Positions 33,791 to 43,037 of a stretch of DNA of 58,913 bases are shown here, piece after piece. Each line of letters begins with the position of its first letter. The stretch's first letter is position 1. The notes under the pieces were generated by a model. It saw only the letters and a list, made by a program, of their open reading frames with translations. It made no database searches and was not told where the DNA came from. The translations under genes and the position numbers were made by a program. Origin of the DNA: Paractinoplanes deccanensis (lineage in GTDB: Bacteria > Actinomycetota > Actinomycetes > Mycobacteriales > Micromonosporaceae); contig NZ_BOMI01000073.1 of the NCBI RefSeq assembly GCF_016862115.1, forward strand, positions 1-58,913. The letters are read 5' to 3'.

Positions 33791-34684
33791 TCAGCGCGGT
33801 ATGAGGGTGAGTATCGAGGCTTCGGGGCGGCAGGCGAAGCGGATCGGGGCGGTGGGGTGGGTGCCCAGTCCGGCCGAGACGTGCAGCCACGCGTCGGAGC
33901 CGGGCCAGCGGTGCAGGCCCTTCGCCATCGACGTGGGGAGGTCGCAGTTGGTGGTGAGGGCGCCGTGGAACGGGACGCACACCTGGCCGCCGTGGGTGTG
34001 GCCGGCCAGCAGGAGCTCGAAGCCGTCGGCGGCCATCGCGTCGAGGACCCGGGAGGCGGGCGTGTGGGTGACGCCCAGGTGGATGTCGGCGCCGGGGGAG
34101 ATCGGGCCGGACACGGCGGGGTAGTCGTCGCGGTCGACGTGCGGGTCGTCGACGCCGGCCAGTTCGATCGAGCGGCCGCCCGCCTTGAGCGTGGTGCGGG
34201 CGTTGTTGAGGTCGGCCCAGCCCGCGTCGACCAGGGCGGCGCGCAGGTCCTCGGTGGGCAGGTCGCCGCCCTGGCGGTACTCCCGCTCGGGCATCAGGTA
34301 TTCGAGGGGGTTCTTCCACCGCGGGCCGCGGTAGTCGTTGGAGCCGAAGACGAACGCGCCGGGCACCGACAGGAGCGGGTCGAGCGCTCGCAGCACGCCG
34401 GGAACAGACGCCGGGTCTGCCATGTTGTCGCCGGTGACGATCACCAGGTCGGGGTCGGTGCCGCCGAGCGCGGCCACCCACGCCTGCTTGCGTCGCTGGT
34501 CGGGCATCATGTGCAGGTCCGACAGGTGCAGGATCCGCAACGGCTCGGCGTCCGGTTCGAGCACCGGCACGTCGAAGCGCCGCAGCGTGAACATGTTGCG
34601 TTCGACCAGCGAGGCATAGGCGAAGGTCGCGCCGCCCACGGCGGCCACCCCGGCACCCAGGGCGAATATGGAGCGCTTACGCAT
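33791..34684 (-). CDS. Membrane-anchored metallophosphoesterase
   Basis: Encodes 297 residues from the ATG at 34684. A short basic N-terminus and one hydrophobic helix (about residues 4-26) precede a calcineurin-like phosphoesterase with LSDLHM, TGDN, GSNDYR and AGHTHGGQ motifs carrying the two-metal ligands. The usual GNHD is GSND, so one His-containing motif is altered. It matches Rv3683 next to ponA2 and resembles YkuE-type enzymes; the substrate is unknown. The frame upstream of 34684 is antisense to the YqeY-like gene and is not part of it. The starts of the two divergent genes are only 25 bp apart. Confidence 0.9.
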   Translation of the reverse strand: MRKRSIFALGAGVAAVGGATFAYASLVERNMFTLRRFDVPVLEPDAEPLRILHLSDLHMMPDQRRKQAWVAALGGTDPDLVIVTGDNMADPASVPGVLRALDPLLSVPGAFVFGSNDYRGPRWKNPLEYLMPEREYRQGGDLPTEDLRAALVDAGWADLNNARTTLKAGGRSIELAGVDDPHVDRDDYPAVSGPISPGADIHLGVTHTPASRVLDAMAADGFELLLAGHTHGGQVCVPFHGALTTNCDLPTSMAKGLHRWPGSDAWLHVSAGLGTHPTAPIRFACRPEASILTLIPR

Positions 34685-34709
34685 GACCGAAAGAGTAGTT
34701 TCTCCGTCC

Positions 34710-35162
34710 ATGGGAACGCTCAAAGACCGCCTGAACGATGACCTGCACGCCGCGATGAAGGGCCGCGACGAGCTGACCACCTCCACGCTGCGCATGGCAC
34801 TCGCCGCCGTCCGCAACGCCGAGGTCGCCGGCTCCGCCGCGCGTGATCTCACCGACGACGAGGTTCTCGCGGTGCTGACGCGCGAGACCAAGAAGCGTCG
34901 CGAGGCCGCCACGGCGTTCGCCGACGCGGGCCGGTCCGAGCAGGCGACCAAGGAGCGTTCCGAGGGTGAGGTGCTGGAGCGCTACCTGCCGAAGCAGCTG
35001 ACCGACGACGAGATCGCCGCCCTGGTCCGCGAGGCGCTGGCGGCGGGCGGTTTCAGCGGCAAGGCCCAGATGGGCCCGGCGATGAAGGCCGCGCAGGCCG
35101 CCGTCGCGGGCCGCGCCGAGGGCGGCCGAGTGGCGGCGGAGGTGCGCCGCCAGCTCGGCTGA
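34710..35162 (+). CDS. GatB/YqeY domain-containing protein
   Basis: Encodes 150 residues from the ATG at 34710, an all-helical YqeY-type protein (MGTLKDRLNDDL, SEGEVLERYLPKQL, GPAMKAAQA). It resembles the tail domain of the tRNA-dependent amidotransferase subunit GatB, but the stand-alone function is unresolved. TAGTTT lies about seven bases before the ATG and there is no ribosome binding site, so the transcript may be leaderless. Confidence 0.92.
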   Translation: MGTLKDRLNDDLHAAMKGRDELTTSTLRMALAAVRNAEVAGSAARDLTDDEVLAVLTRETKKRREAATAFADAGRSEQATKERSEGEVLERYLPKQLTDDEIAALVREALAAGGFSGKAQMGPAMKAAQAAVAGRAEGGRVAAEVRRQLG

Positions 35163-35181
35163 GAAGGTCCGGCCCGCCCTG

Positions 35182-36030
35182 TCAGTAGCCCATGAGCAGG
35201 TGCCGGACGACGGACGCGTTCAGGGCGTTGACCTGGGCCAGCATCGCGGCGGCGGATTCGGCGCGGATGCTCGCGGCCGTCATGTCGAGGGTCTCCTGGG
35301 CGACGTCCACGCCGACCAGGTTGTCCAGCGCCGACTCGATGCCGCCGGCCTGGGCGCCGAGCACCGACACGTGGTGGCCGAGCGCGGACGACAGGCCGCC
35401 GGTCGACGAGAGGCTCGCGGTGACCGCGGCCTGCGCCTCCTCGATCGCGGTCAGCGCGTCGGCCTGGGTGGTTCCGCCGGCGAAGTCGATGTCCGCGAGC
35501 TGCATGGTGGTGCCGAGGTCGGCGGCGGCGATGGAGATCGCGTTCAGCTCCACCGTGTCCGAGGCGCTGCCGGTGGCCGCGATCTTGAAGTTGAGGCCGG
35601 TCGTGGCGATGGATCCGTCGAGGAGCTTCTCGCCGGCGACCGTGGTGGTGGTCTGTGCCAGCCTGGTCAGCTCGTCGGTCAGCTGGGTCACTGTCTGCTG
35701 GGCCGCGCTGACCGATGCCGGGTCGGCGGAGTTCATGCCGAGGACGGTGGTGCGCAGCTCGGTGAGGATGTCGGACGCCGTCTGGAGGCCGCTGGAGGCA
35801 AGGTCCGCGGCGGCCACCGCGTCCTGCGTGGCCCGCAGGTAGATGCCGTTCGCACCCTGCTGGGCGCGCAGCGAGATCTCCTTGGTGGCCGCGACCGGGT
35901 CCTCGGCGAACGAGGTGAACCTGCGGCCGGAGGAGATCCGGGCCGCGGAGTTGTCGACGGCCTGGAGGGCCTGGGCCTGGTATCGGGCGATGCGCATGGC
36001 GGTGGCGCTGTTCACTCCGGTGACGAACAT
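35182..36030 (-). CDS. Flagellin/FlgL-family protein
   Basis: Encodes 282 residues from the ATG at 36030, with AGGAG eight bases upstream. The N-terminal D0/D1 helix contains RISSGRRF-x-SFAEDPVAA, whose DPVAA is more like FlgL hook-filament junction proteins than the DDAAG of most flagellins. The C-terminal D0 helix reads AAMLAQVNALNAS. The short variable middle lacks a large outer domain. It would be exported by the flagellar type III system and form filament or junction. No other flagellar gene is in the window, so it is an isolated locus. The frame beyond 36030 is unlikely to be used. Confidence 0.85.
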   Translation of the reverse strand: MFVTGVNSATAMRIARYQAQALQAVDNSAARISSGRRFTSFAEDPVAATKEISLRAQQGANGIYLRATQDAVAAADLASSGLQTASDILTELRTTVLGMNSADPASVSAAQQTVTQLTDELTRLAQTTTTVAGEKLLDGSIATTGLNFKIAATGSASDTVELNAISIAAADLGTTMQLADIDFAGGTTQADALTAIEEAQAAVTASLSSTGGLSSALGHHVSVLGAQAGGIESALDNLVGVDVAQETLDMTAASIRAESAAAMLAQVNALNASVVRHLLMGY

Positions 36031-36173
36031 GCGTGCTCCTGGCGTTGCTCGGGGGATCCCGGGGGAGGGGGACGGGCTCAACAGTCGGTCGGCGCTCCGG
36101 AAACGCAACGATTTTGATCCGTCGCATCCACCAATTTCCGGAACAACTGGCCGATCGGCCGGCTCGCATCGGT

Positions 36174-36205
36174 TGAAAAGCGGGAGCAGTCGGGTGAAAA
36201 GCGGG
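36174..36205. repeat. Two 11-bp direct repeats with 21-bp spacing upstream of the flagellin gene
   Basis: TGAAAAGCGGG occurs at 36174-36184 and 36195-36205, one copy every two helical turns, about 145-175 bp upstream of the flagellin start. The spacing suggests a dimeric regulator site. I could not find a convincing FliA-type promoter in the 231-bp gap. Confidence 0.5.
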
Positions 36206-36261
36206 TCGCGAACGGAACGGGGGCACGGCCGCGTCGGCCGTACCCCCGAAAGGTTGTGATC

Positions 36262-36561
36262 TCAGAGAGCGAGCTGGGGCCGCACCGGGACGGCGGTGAC
36301 CGCCGGGCTGGCGCTGCGGCCGGGCAGCTGCTGCTGGGGGACGGCGTAGGGGCCGAGCATGGACTCGATCGCCGGGGCGATGGCCGGGCGGTCGTTGAGC
36401 TGGATGAGCCGCGCGGCGCGGGCCAGCGAGCCGGTCTCGCCGTCGCGGAAGCCCTCGCGGTACCCCTTCTCGTAGCGCTCGCCGCGGCCGAGGGCCCGAC
36501 CGAGGGCGAAGCACGTGGAGCCGGCGAGGGCGAGCAGGAAGATCAACGCGAAGGGTGTCAC
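36262..36561 (-). CDS. Small single-pass membrane protein
   Basis: Encodes 99 residues from a GTG at 36561, with GGAAGGA about seven bases upstream. One transmembrane helix (about residues 3-22) is followed by a charged segment (GRGERYEKGYREGFRDGE) and a Pro/Val-rich tail. I recognise no family. It lies between the flagellin-like gene and the GGDEF/EAL gene on the same strand. Confidence 0.7.
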   Translation of the reverse strand: MTPFALIFLLALAGSTCFALGRALGRGERYEKGYREGFRDGETGSLARAARLIQLNDRPAIAPAIESMLGPYAVPQQQLPGRSASPAVTAVPVRPQLAL

Positions 36562-36663
36562 CGTTATTTTCCTTCCGGGGCTTATGTCTGAATTAGCCGA
36601 AAAGTACCTCCCAAGGATCCCGCATGCGGTAGAGCGGTGATCAAGTACGCCAACGGGTGAAGA

Positions 36664-38844
36664 TCAACCCCGCACGGCGATCGATGCGCGTGACAGCTTG
36701 GCCGGCACCTCGGCGGCGTCGGCCGGCCGGCACAGGTGGTAGCCCTGGCCATAACCGCAGCCCAGCCGCCTGAGCGCGGTCAGTTGCGCGGCGTTCTCGA
36801 TGCCCTCGGCCACCACCCGCAGCCCGAGGATCTGCGCCAGCTCCACGATCGTGCGTACCAGCGCCAGGTCCTCCCCGGTCAGCTCGGCGCGCGCGATGAA
36901 CGCCCGGTCGATCTTCAGCTCGTCCACCGGCAGCTCCCGCAGGTACGCCAGCGACGAGTAGCCGGTGCCGAAGTCGTCGATCGAGAGCTGTACGCCGAGC
37001 CCGCGCAGCTGGTGCAGCGCCGCCTTGCCCAGGTCCGGCTCGCTCATCAGCACGGACTCGGTCAGCTCGAGCGTCACCGCGCTCGACGGCAGCCCGGCGA
37101 TCGCCAGCGCCCGCAGGACATTGTCCGTGAACCGCGGGTGCACCAGCTGATGACCCGACACGTTGACGTTGAGACCCAGATCCGGGAAGTCGCGCCGCCA
37201 CCGCGCCACCTGCACCGCGCTGGTCTCGAGCACCCACTGCCCGATGTCGACGATCAGCCCGAACTCCTCGGCGATCGGGATGAAGTCGACCGGCGACACG
37301 AACCCGCGCGCCGGGCTGTACCAGCGGATCAACGCCTCCGCACCGATCGGCTTGCCGTCCGCGAGCCGGATCAGCGGCTGGTACTGCACCCGGAACTCGC
37401 CGTCGCGCAGCGCCCGCTGGAGGTCGCCGCGCAGGCTGAGGTGATCGAGCGCCTCGGTGTGCATGTACGGCTGATAGGCCAGCACCCGGCCCGGTCCGTC
37501 CTTCTTGGCCCGGTACATGGCCACGTCCGCGTTGTGCAGCAGCTCCTCCGGCTTCAGCGACGGCTCGCGCGAGACGGCCACCCCGACGCTCGCGCCGATG
37601 AAGACCTCGCGGCCGGCGACCCGGAACGGCTCCTTGACGGCCGCCACGATCCGCTCGCCGATCAGCGTCGCCGACTCCACAGTCGAGTCGTGCAGCAGCG
37701 CCGCGAACTCGTCGCCGCCGAGCCGGGCGATCGTGTCGCTCGCCCGTACGCATCCGCGCAGCCGCCGGGACACCAGCGCGAGCAGCTGATCGCCGGCCTC
37801 GTGGCCGAGGCTGTCGTTGACCGCCTTGAACCGGTCGAGGTCGACGAAGAGCACGCTGGTCGGGTCCTCGGCCGTCTGCCGCGAGGCCAGCAGCCGGTTG
37901 AGGATGGCCAGGAAGAGCGCCCGGTTGGGCAGGCCGGTGACCGGGTCGTGGTGCGCCTCGCGGACCGCCTCCACCGTGCGCGCGTCGGTCAGCGCCAGGC
38001 TCACCTGCTGGGCGAACGCGGCCAGCTGGTCGCGGCGTTCGGTGTCCTCCTCGGTCACCCCCGCGAGCAGCGCCACCAGGCTGCCGGCCATCTCGCCGGT
38101 GACCCGCACCGGTGCGGCCATCATCAACCCACGCGGATCCCGGCGTACGAGGACCGCCCCGCCCGACATCGCGGTCCGCGCCAGGCTCTCCGGCGGCGAC
38201 ACACCCCCGCCCGACGTCGACGCGATCGTCAGACGGCGTTCCGGGCCACCCTCGGCCAGCATCAGCGTCACCGTGGCGCCTTCGAGCAGGTCGGAGGCGC
38301 CGCCGGTCACCGCGTCCAGGATCTCCGGCAGCGGGCGCCGCGCCGAGATCGCCCGCTGGATCGTCAGGAGCGTCTCGACCAGCCGTTGCCGGGTCTGCGC
38401 GGACGTCGCCTGCCGTTCCTTCTCGGCCCGCAGGTGGCGTTCGGCGGCCAGCATCCGGATGCTGCGCAGCGCGAGCCCGAGCACCTGGCCCATGCCCTGG
38501 AGCATCTGCCGCTCCTCGGGCTCGAACGGCTCGGCGAGCCGGGCCACGACCAGCGCCTCGCCGGCCTGGTCGCCGAGCGGGTTCGCCACCGCGTACAGCT
38601 CGCCGACGTTCGGCACGACCAGCATCGGCCGGCCCGCGGCGACCTCCAGGACCTCCGCTTCCGGCACGGCCGGCCCGAAGCCGTACGCCCCGTGCACGGC
38701 ACCTTCGCGCACGACCGCGCCCACCTCGGCGTCCACCATCTCGGCCGCCCGCTCGACGGCGTTCGCCATCGCGCACGTCTCGTCCTCGGCCGCGTTGACC
38801 GCCGTGAAGTACTCGGTGAGCTGATGGGTCGACCAGGCCAGCAT
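36664..38844 (-). CDS. GAF-GGDEF-EAL cyclic-di-GMP turnover protein
   Basis: Encodes 726 residues without transmembrane helices. Two GAF-like regions (about 1-135 and 150-285) precede a GGDEF domain (about 290-455) with intact LGGDEF, and an EAL domain (about 465-715) with AEALIRW, LELTES and DDFGTGYSSL. Both catalytic halves look intact, so it could make and degrade c-di-GMP, with the GAF domains setting the balance. The ATG at 38844 is three bases after the stop of the FIST gene, so the two are cotranscribed and probably function together. Confidence 0.93.
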   Translation of the reverse strand: MLAWSTHQLTEYFTAVNAAEDETCAMANAVERAAEMVDAEVGAVVREGAVHGAYGFGPAVPEAEVLEVAAGRPMLVVPNVGELYAVANPLGDQAGEALVVARLAEPFEPEERQMLQGMGQVLGLALRSIRMLAAERHLRAEKERQATSAQTRQRLVETLLTIQRAISARRPLPEILDAVTGGASDLLEGATVTLMLAEGGPERRLTIASTSGGGVSPPESLARTAMSGGAVLVRRDPRGLMMAAPVRVTGEMAGSLVALLAGVTEEDTERRDQLAAFAQQVSLALTDARTVEAVREAHHDPVTGLPNRALFLAILNRLLASRQTAEDPTSVLFVDLDRFKAVNDSLGHEAGDQLLALVSRRLRGCVRASDTIARLGGDEFAALLHDSTVESATLIGERIVAAVKEPFRVAGREVFIGASVGVAVSREPSLKPEELLHNADVAMYRAKKDGPGRVLAYQPYMHTEALDHLSLRGDLQRALRDGEFRVQYQPLIRLADGKPIGAEALIRWYSPARGFVSPVDFIPIAEEFGLIVDIGQWVLETSAVQVARWRRDFPDLGLNVNVSGHQLVHPRFTDNVLRALAIAGLPSSAVTLELTESVLMSEPDLGKAALHQLRGLGVQLSIDDFGTGYSSLAYLRELPVDELKIDRAFIARAELTGEDLALVRTIVELAQILGLRVVAEGIENAAQLTALRRLGCGYGQGYHLCRPADAAEVPAKLSRASIAVRG

Positions 38845-38847
38845 GGC

Positions 38848-40008
38848 TTACGCCAGGGCGAGGGTGACGAGGGTCAGGTGGTGCATGCCGAGCGCCCCGC
38901 GCACCCGCGCGATCTCCCCGAGCGTGTAGAGGCCCGCGAACGGGGCGTCGCCCAGGGCCGCGTGCATGGCCCGCATCTCCTCGTCGAGCCCGCCCTCGAT
39001 CAGGCCCGCGCGCCGGCCGCCGCAGTCGAAGGCGAGCACGCCGAGCGGGGGCAGGCCGTCGAGCCGCGCCACCGCCTCGCCGCACGACCAGGCGGTGCCG
39101 TCGAGCAGCGCCTGACGGTCGCCCTCCATGAGCCAGACGAGCGCGCCCTGCGGGACGTCGGCGGTGCCCCAGACGGACCGTTCCTCGTCGTCCCCCGCGT
39201 GGATCACCCGGATGTCCTCGCCGCTGCGCCGGGAGAGCCCGAGCGGCTGGAGCTGCCGTCCCCGGTCGAAGAACTCCTCGGCCGAGCCGTCGAAGTTGTT
39301 GCGGCGCAGCAGCACGTCGAGCGCCGGCTCGCCGTCGAGCTGGTAGATATGAGGGCCGTGACTCTTGGTGACCACCATCGGCGGCTCGGTGCGCCGCCAG
39401 CCGTGCGCGACGCCGACGCCGATCGGGCCGTCGGAGCCGAGCGCGAGCCCGATCACCACGCCGCTGAGCACCTCGTCGCCGTAGAACTGGAAGGTCTGCT
39501 TGAACCGCCGGTCATCCGCGGAGAAGCCGCCGACCAGCGGAACCGTCGCGCCCAGATGCGAGTACGCGCCGCGGACGATCTCGTGCGGCCGCCCGGACAA
39601 CCCCTCGCAGAGCAGGATCAGCACCTGGTGCTCGTCGTGCAGGCCGTGCATGGCCTCGGCCGCCGCGGCGCCGGCCGCCCGCGGATCCGACCTATTGATC
39701 GGCGCTACCCGCACACGCACGGTGAAGCCGTCACCGCCGAGGGCCGCCACCGCCAGGCCGCCGTCGGTGACGCCGGCGCTGCCCAGCTCGCCCATGGTGG
39801 TGCAGCCGACGATCTCGGCGTCCGGCCCGGCCTCGGCCCGCACCGCGCCCAGCAACGCGGGCAGATCATGGCTCACCGAGGCGAAGACGAAGACCGCCTT
39901 GGGCGTACGCCCGCCGATCGCCGCCCGCGAGGCCTCGGCGCCCGCCTTGGCGGAGTCGGGGGCAACACTCTGGCCCACGCCGAACCAGCGGTGCGGGTTG
40001 ATCTGCAT
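38848..40008 (-). CDS. FIST-domain sensor protein
   Basis: Encodes 386 residues with FIST N (about 20-210, including GCTTMGELG and LVGGFSAD) and FIST C (about 220-370, including FDCGGR) regions. FIST domains are predicted small-ligand, probably amino-acid, sensors in signalling proteins. Here the sensor is a stand-alone soluble protein directly upstream of the GGDEF/EAL gene, separated by three bases. It therefore probably supplies input to c-di-GMP signalling. GAGG lies before the ATG at 40008. The ligand is unknown. Confidence 0.9.
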   Translation of the reverse strand: MQINPHRWFGVGQSVAPDSAKAGAEASRAAIGGRTPKAVFVFASVSHDLPALLGAVRAEAGPDAEIVGCTTMGELGSAGVTDGGLAVAALGGDGFTVRVRVAPINRSDPRAAGAAAAEAMHGLHDEHQVLILLCEGLSGRPHEIVRGAYSHLGATVPLVGGFSADDRRFKQTFQFYGDEVLSGVVIGLALGSDGPIGVGVAHGWRRTEPPMVVTKSHGPHIYQLDGEPALDVLLRRNNFDGSAEEFFDRGRQLQPLGLSRRSGEDIRVIHAGDDEERSVWGTADVPQGALVWLMEGDRQALLDGTAWSCGEAVARLDGLPPLGVLAFDCGGRRAGLIEGGLDEEMRAMHAALGDAPFAGLYTLGEIARVRGALGMHHLTLVTLALA

Positions 40009-40100
40009 GATCCTCTGATCGGCACGATTTGTCGGTTGCTGAGTGGTTGCTTGTGGGGTGCTGTCGTCCGTCCCCGGGCGGCCTGACAGGCTAGGCGCTT

Positions 40101-40625
40101 GTGAGTGACTCTGACCTTGCGCGGCAGGTCCGCGCCGTGAGCCGGCTGACCGGCGAGTTCGTCCTGCGCTCCGGCCGCATCGCGAACGAGTACTTCGACA
40201 AGTACCAGTTCGAGGCGGACCCGGTGCTGCTCGACAAGCTGGCCGAGCAGATGGCCGTGCTGATCCCCGAGGGCACCGAGGTGCTGGCCGGGCTCGAGAT
40301 GGGCGGCATCGCCGTGGTGACCGCCGTGGCCCGGCACGCCAACCTGCCCACGGCCTTCGTCCGCAAGCAGGCCAAGCAGTACGGCACCGCGCGGCTGGCC
40401 GAGGGCGCCGAGGTGGCGGGCCGCCGGGTGCTGGTGGTCGAGGACGTGGTGACCTCGGGCGGCCAGGTCGTCATCTCGACGAACGACCTGCGCAAGCTGG
40501 GCGCGCACGTCGACCACGCGCTCTGCGTGATCGACCGGCAGGAGGGCGGCGCCGAGGCGCTGTCGGCCGAGGGCATCACCCTGCGCGCGCTGCTGACCCG
40601 CGCCGACCTCGAGGCCGCTGCCTGA
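40101..40625 (+). CDS. pyrE: Orotate phosphoribosyltransferase
   Basis: Encodes 174 residues that convert orotate and PRPP to OMP in pyrimidine synthesis. The PRPP-binding motif VLVVEDVVTSGG and the flexible-loop segment RKQAKQYGT are present. GTG at 40101 is the start, with no strong ribosome binding site. The gene stands alone, divergent from the FIST operon and convergent with asd, with stops 26 bp apart. No other pyr gene is nearby. Confidence 0.94.
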   Translation: MSDSDLARQVRAVSRLTGEFVLRSGRIANEYFDKYQFEADPVLLDKLAEQMAVLIPEGTEVLAGLEMGGIAVVTAVARHANLPTAFVRKQAKQYGTARLAEGAEVAGRRVLVVEDVVTSGGQVVISTNDLRKLGAHVDHALCVIDRQEGGAEALSAEGITLRALLTRADLEAAA

Positions 40626-40650
40626 TCGTCCGTACGAGGGGCCGCCGGGC

Positions 40651-41706
40651 CTATTTCGACAGCTCGGCGGCCAGCATCTCGGCGATCTGCACCGTGTTGA
40701 GCGCCGCGCCCTTGCGCATGTTGTCGCCGGTGACGAAGAGGTCGAGCGCCCGCGGGTCGTCCATGGCCCGGCGGATGCGCCCCACCCACGAGGGGTCGGT
40801 GCCGACGGCGTCGATCGGCATCGGGAACTCGCCGGCCTCGGGGTCGTCGACGAGGATCACCCCGGGCGCGTTGCGCAGCGCCTGACGGGCGCCCTCGGCG
40901 TTGACCTCGGAGCCGAAGACGGCGTGCACCGCGATCGAGTGGCCGGTGACCACCGGCACCCGTACGCAGGTGGCGGAGACCTTGAGCGCCGGCAACTCCA
41001 GGATCTTGCGGGACTCGTTGCGGAGCTTCAGCTCCTCGGAGGACCAGCCGAGCTCCTCGAACGCGCCGGACCACGGCACCACGTTGAGCGCCAGCGGGGC
41101 CGAGAACGGGCCGAGGTCGTCGCCGACGGCCTGGCGCACGTTGCCCGGCCGGGAGCCGAGGAGCCGGTCGCCCGCGACCTTGCTCAGCTGGTCGTGCAGC
41201 GTGTCGACGCCGAGCTGGCCGGCGCCGGAGGCCGCCTGGTAGGAGGCGAGCACGAGCTCGCGCAGGCCGTACTCGCGGTGCAGCGGGGCGACCGCCATGA
41301 TCATCGCCATCACCGTGCAGTTGGCGTTCGCGACGATGTTGCGCGGGCGGTGGCGCAGCGCGTGGGCGTTGACCTCGGGCACCACGAGCGGGACGTCGGG
41401 CTCCATGCGGAACGCCGCCGAGTTGTCGACCACTGTCACGCCGCGGGCCGCCACGATCGGCGCCCACTCGCGCGACACGTCGTCGGGCACGTCGAACATC
41501 GCGACGTCGACCCCGTCGAACGCCTCGGGCGTGAGCTCGGCGACGGTGAGCTGCTCACCGCGACAGCTCAGCCGCTTGCCGGCCGAGCGCGAGGAGGCGA
41601 TCAGCCGGATCTCGCCCCAGACGTTGCGCCGGGACGAGAGCAGCTCGAGCATGACCGTACCGACGGAGCCGGTGGCTCCGACGACGGCGAGCGTGGGCTG
41701 CGCCAT
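40651..41706 (-). CDS. asd: Aspartate-semialdehyde dehydrogenase
   Basis: Encodes 351 residues. The NADP-binding start VGATGSVGTVML, the active-site Cys130 in NANCTVMA, and YQAASGAG are characteristic. The enzyme reduces aspartyl phosphate to the semialdehyde, the branch point to lysine/diaminopimelate, threonine and methionine. The ATG at 41706 is nine bases after the lysC stop, so lysC and asd form an operon, as in Rv3709c-Rv3708c. Confidence 0.97.
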   Translation of the reverse strand: MAQPTLAVVGATGSVGTVMLELLSSRRNVWGEIRLIASSRSAGKRLSCRGEQLTVAELTPEAFDGVDVAMFDVPDDVSREWAPIVAARGVTVVDNSAAFRMEPDVPLVVPEVNAHALRHRPRNIVANANCTVMAMIMAVAPLHREYGLRELVLASYQAASGAGQLGVDTLHDQLSKVAGDRLLGSRPGNVRQAVGDDLGPFSAPLALNVVPWSGAFEELGWSSEELKLRNESRKILELPALKVSATCVRVPVVTGHSIAVHAVFGSEVNAEGARQALRNAPGVILVDDPEAGEFPMPIDAVGTDPSWVGRIRRAMDDPRALDLFVTGDNMRKGAALNTVQIAEMLAAELSK

Positions 41707-41717
41707 GGCAGGCGCTC

Positions 41718-42983
41718 TTACCGGCCGGTGCCCGCGTAGACCACCGCCTGCTCGCCGCCGCCCAGCTCGAACTGGTCGTGCACGGCGCGGACCGCGGTGT
41801 CGAGGTCGCTGTCACGGCAGACCACGGAGACCCGGATCTCCGAGGTGGAGATCATCTCGATGTTGACGCCGGCCTCGCCGATGCAGGCGAAGAAGGAGGC
41901 CGCGACGCCCGGGTGCGAGCGCATGCCGGCGCCGATCAGCGAGACCTTGCCGACGTGGTCGTCGAAGAGCAGGCTCTTGAACTTGATCTGGTCCTTGATC
42001 TTGTCGAGCGCGGTCATCGCGGTGGGGCCGTCGGCCTTGGGCAGCGTGAACGAGATGTCGGTGCGCCCGGTGCCCTCGGTCGACACGTTCTGCACGATCA
42101 TGTCGATGTTGATCTCGGCCTGGGCCACGGTCTCGAAGATGCGGCCGGCCGCGCCGGGCTCGTCCGGCACCCCCACGATCGTGATCTTGGCTTCACTCCG
42201 GTCGTGCGCGACCCCGGTGATGAGCGCTTGTTCCACGGAAGGGTCCTCCATCGATCCGGTGACCATGGTGCCGGGCTTGCTGGAATAGGAAGAGCGTACG
42301 TGGATGGGCACCTTGAAGCGCCGTGCGTACTCCACGCATCGCAACATCAGCACCTTCGCCCCACCGGCGGCGAGCTCGAGCATCTCCTCGTACGTGATCT
42401 GCTTGATGTGCTGCGCGTCGGGGACGATGCGCGGGTCGGCGGTGAAGACGCCGTCCACGTCGGTGTAGATCTCACACACGTCGGCGTGCAGGGCGGCGGC
42501 GAGCGCCACAGCTGTCGTGTCCGAGCCGCCGCGGCCGAGCGTGGTGATGTCCTTGGTGTCCTGGGAGACGCCCTGGAAGCCGGCCACGATCGCGATCGCG
42601 CCCTCGTCGAGCGCGGTGCGCAGGCGGCCCGGCGTCACGTCGATGATGCGCGCCTTGCCGTGCGTCGAGGTGGTCAGCACGCCGGCCTGCGAGCCCGTGT
42701 ACGACCGGGCCTCGTAGCCCAGGTTGTGGATGGCCATCGCGAGCAGCGCCATCGAGATGCGCTCGCCCGAGGTGAGCAGCATGTCGAGCTCGCGGCCCGG
42801 CGGCAGCGGGCTCACCTGGTTGGCCAGGTCCATCAGCTCGTCGGTGGTGTCGCCCATCGCGGACACCACGACCACGACGTCGTCACCGGCCTTGCGGGCG
42901 GCGACGATCCGCTCGGCGACCCGCTTGATCCGCTCGGCGGTCGCGACGGACGAGCCCCCGTACTTCTGCACCACCAGTGCCAC
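41718..42983 (-). CDS. lysC: Aspartokinase
   Basis: Encodes 421 residues. The kinase domain opens with VVQKYGGSSVA, and two ACT domains (about residues 265-420) provide feedback control. An in-frame ATG at 42251 (residue 245) lies where the separate beta subunit of class II aspartokinases begins, so an internal translation start is possible. GAAGGA lies upstream of the GTG start at 42983. The leader region carries a long-range 11-bp inverted repeat (43038-43105). Confidence 0.96.
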   Translation of the reverse strand: MALVVQKYGGSSVATAERIKRVAERIVAARKAGDDVVVVVSAMGDTTDELMDLANQVSPLPPGRELDMLLTSGERISMALLAMAIHNLGYEARSYTGSQAGVLTTSTHGKARIIDVTPGRLRTALDEGAIAIVAGFQGVSQDTKDITTLGRGGSDTTAVALAAALHADVCEIYTDVDGVFTADPRIVPDAQHIKQITYEEMLELAAGGAKVLMLRCVEYARRFKVPIHVRSSYSSKPGTMVTGSMEDPSVEQALITGVAHDRSEAKITIVGVPDEPGAAGRIFETVAQAEINIDMIVQNVSTEGTGRTDISFTLPKADGPTAMTALDKIKDQIKFKSLLFDDHVGKVSLIGAGMRSHPGVAASFFACIGEAGVNIEMISTSEIRVSVVCRDSDLDTAVRAVHDQFELGGGEQAVVYAGTGR

Positions 42984-43037
42984 GGCGATCGATTCCTTCG
43001 CTGTACGTACCGGCGGCGCCGGTCAGGACAATGAGAA

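Noticed and set aside
36031..36261. FliA-type promoter for the flagellin gene
   Set aside because: GCCGAC-like segments occur but no matching upstream element at the right spacing was found.
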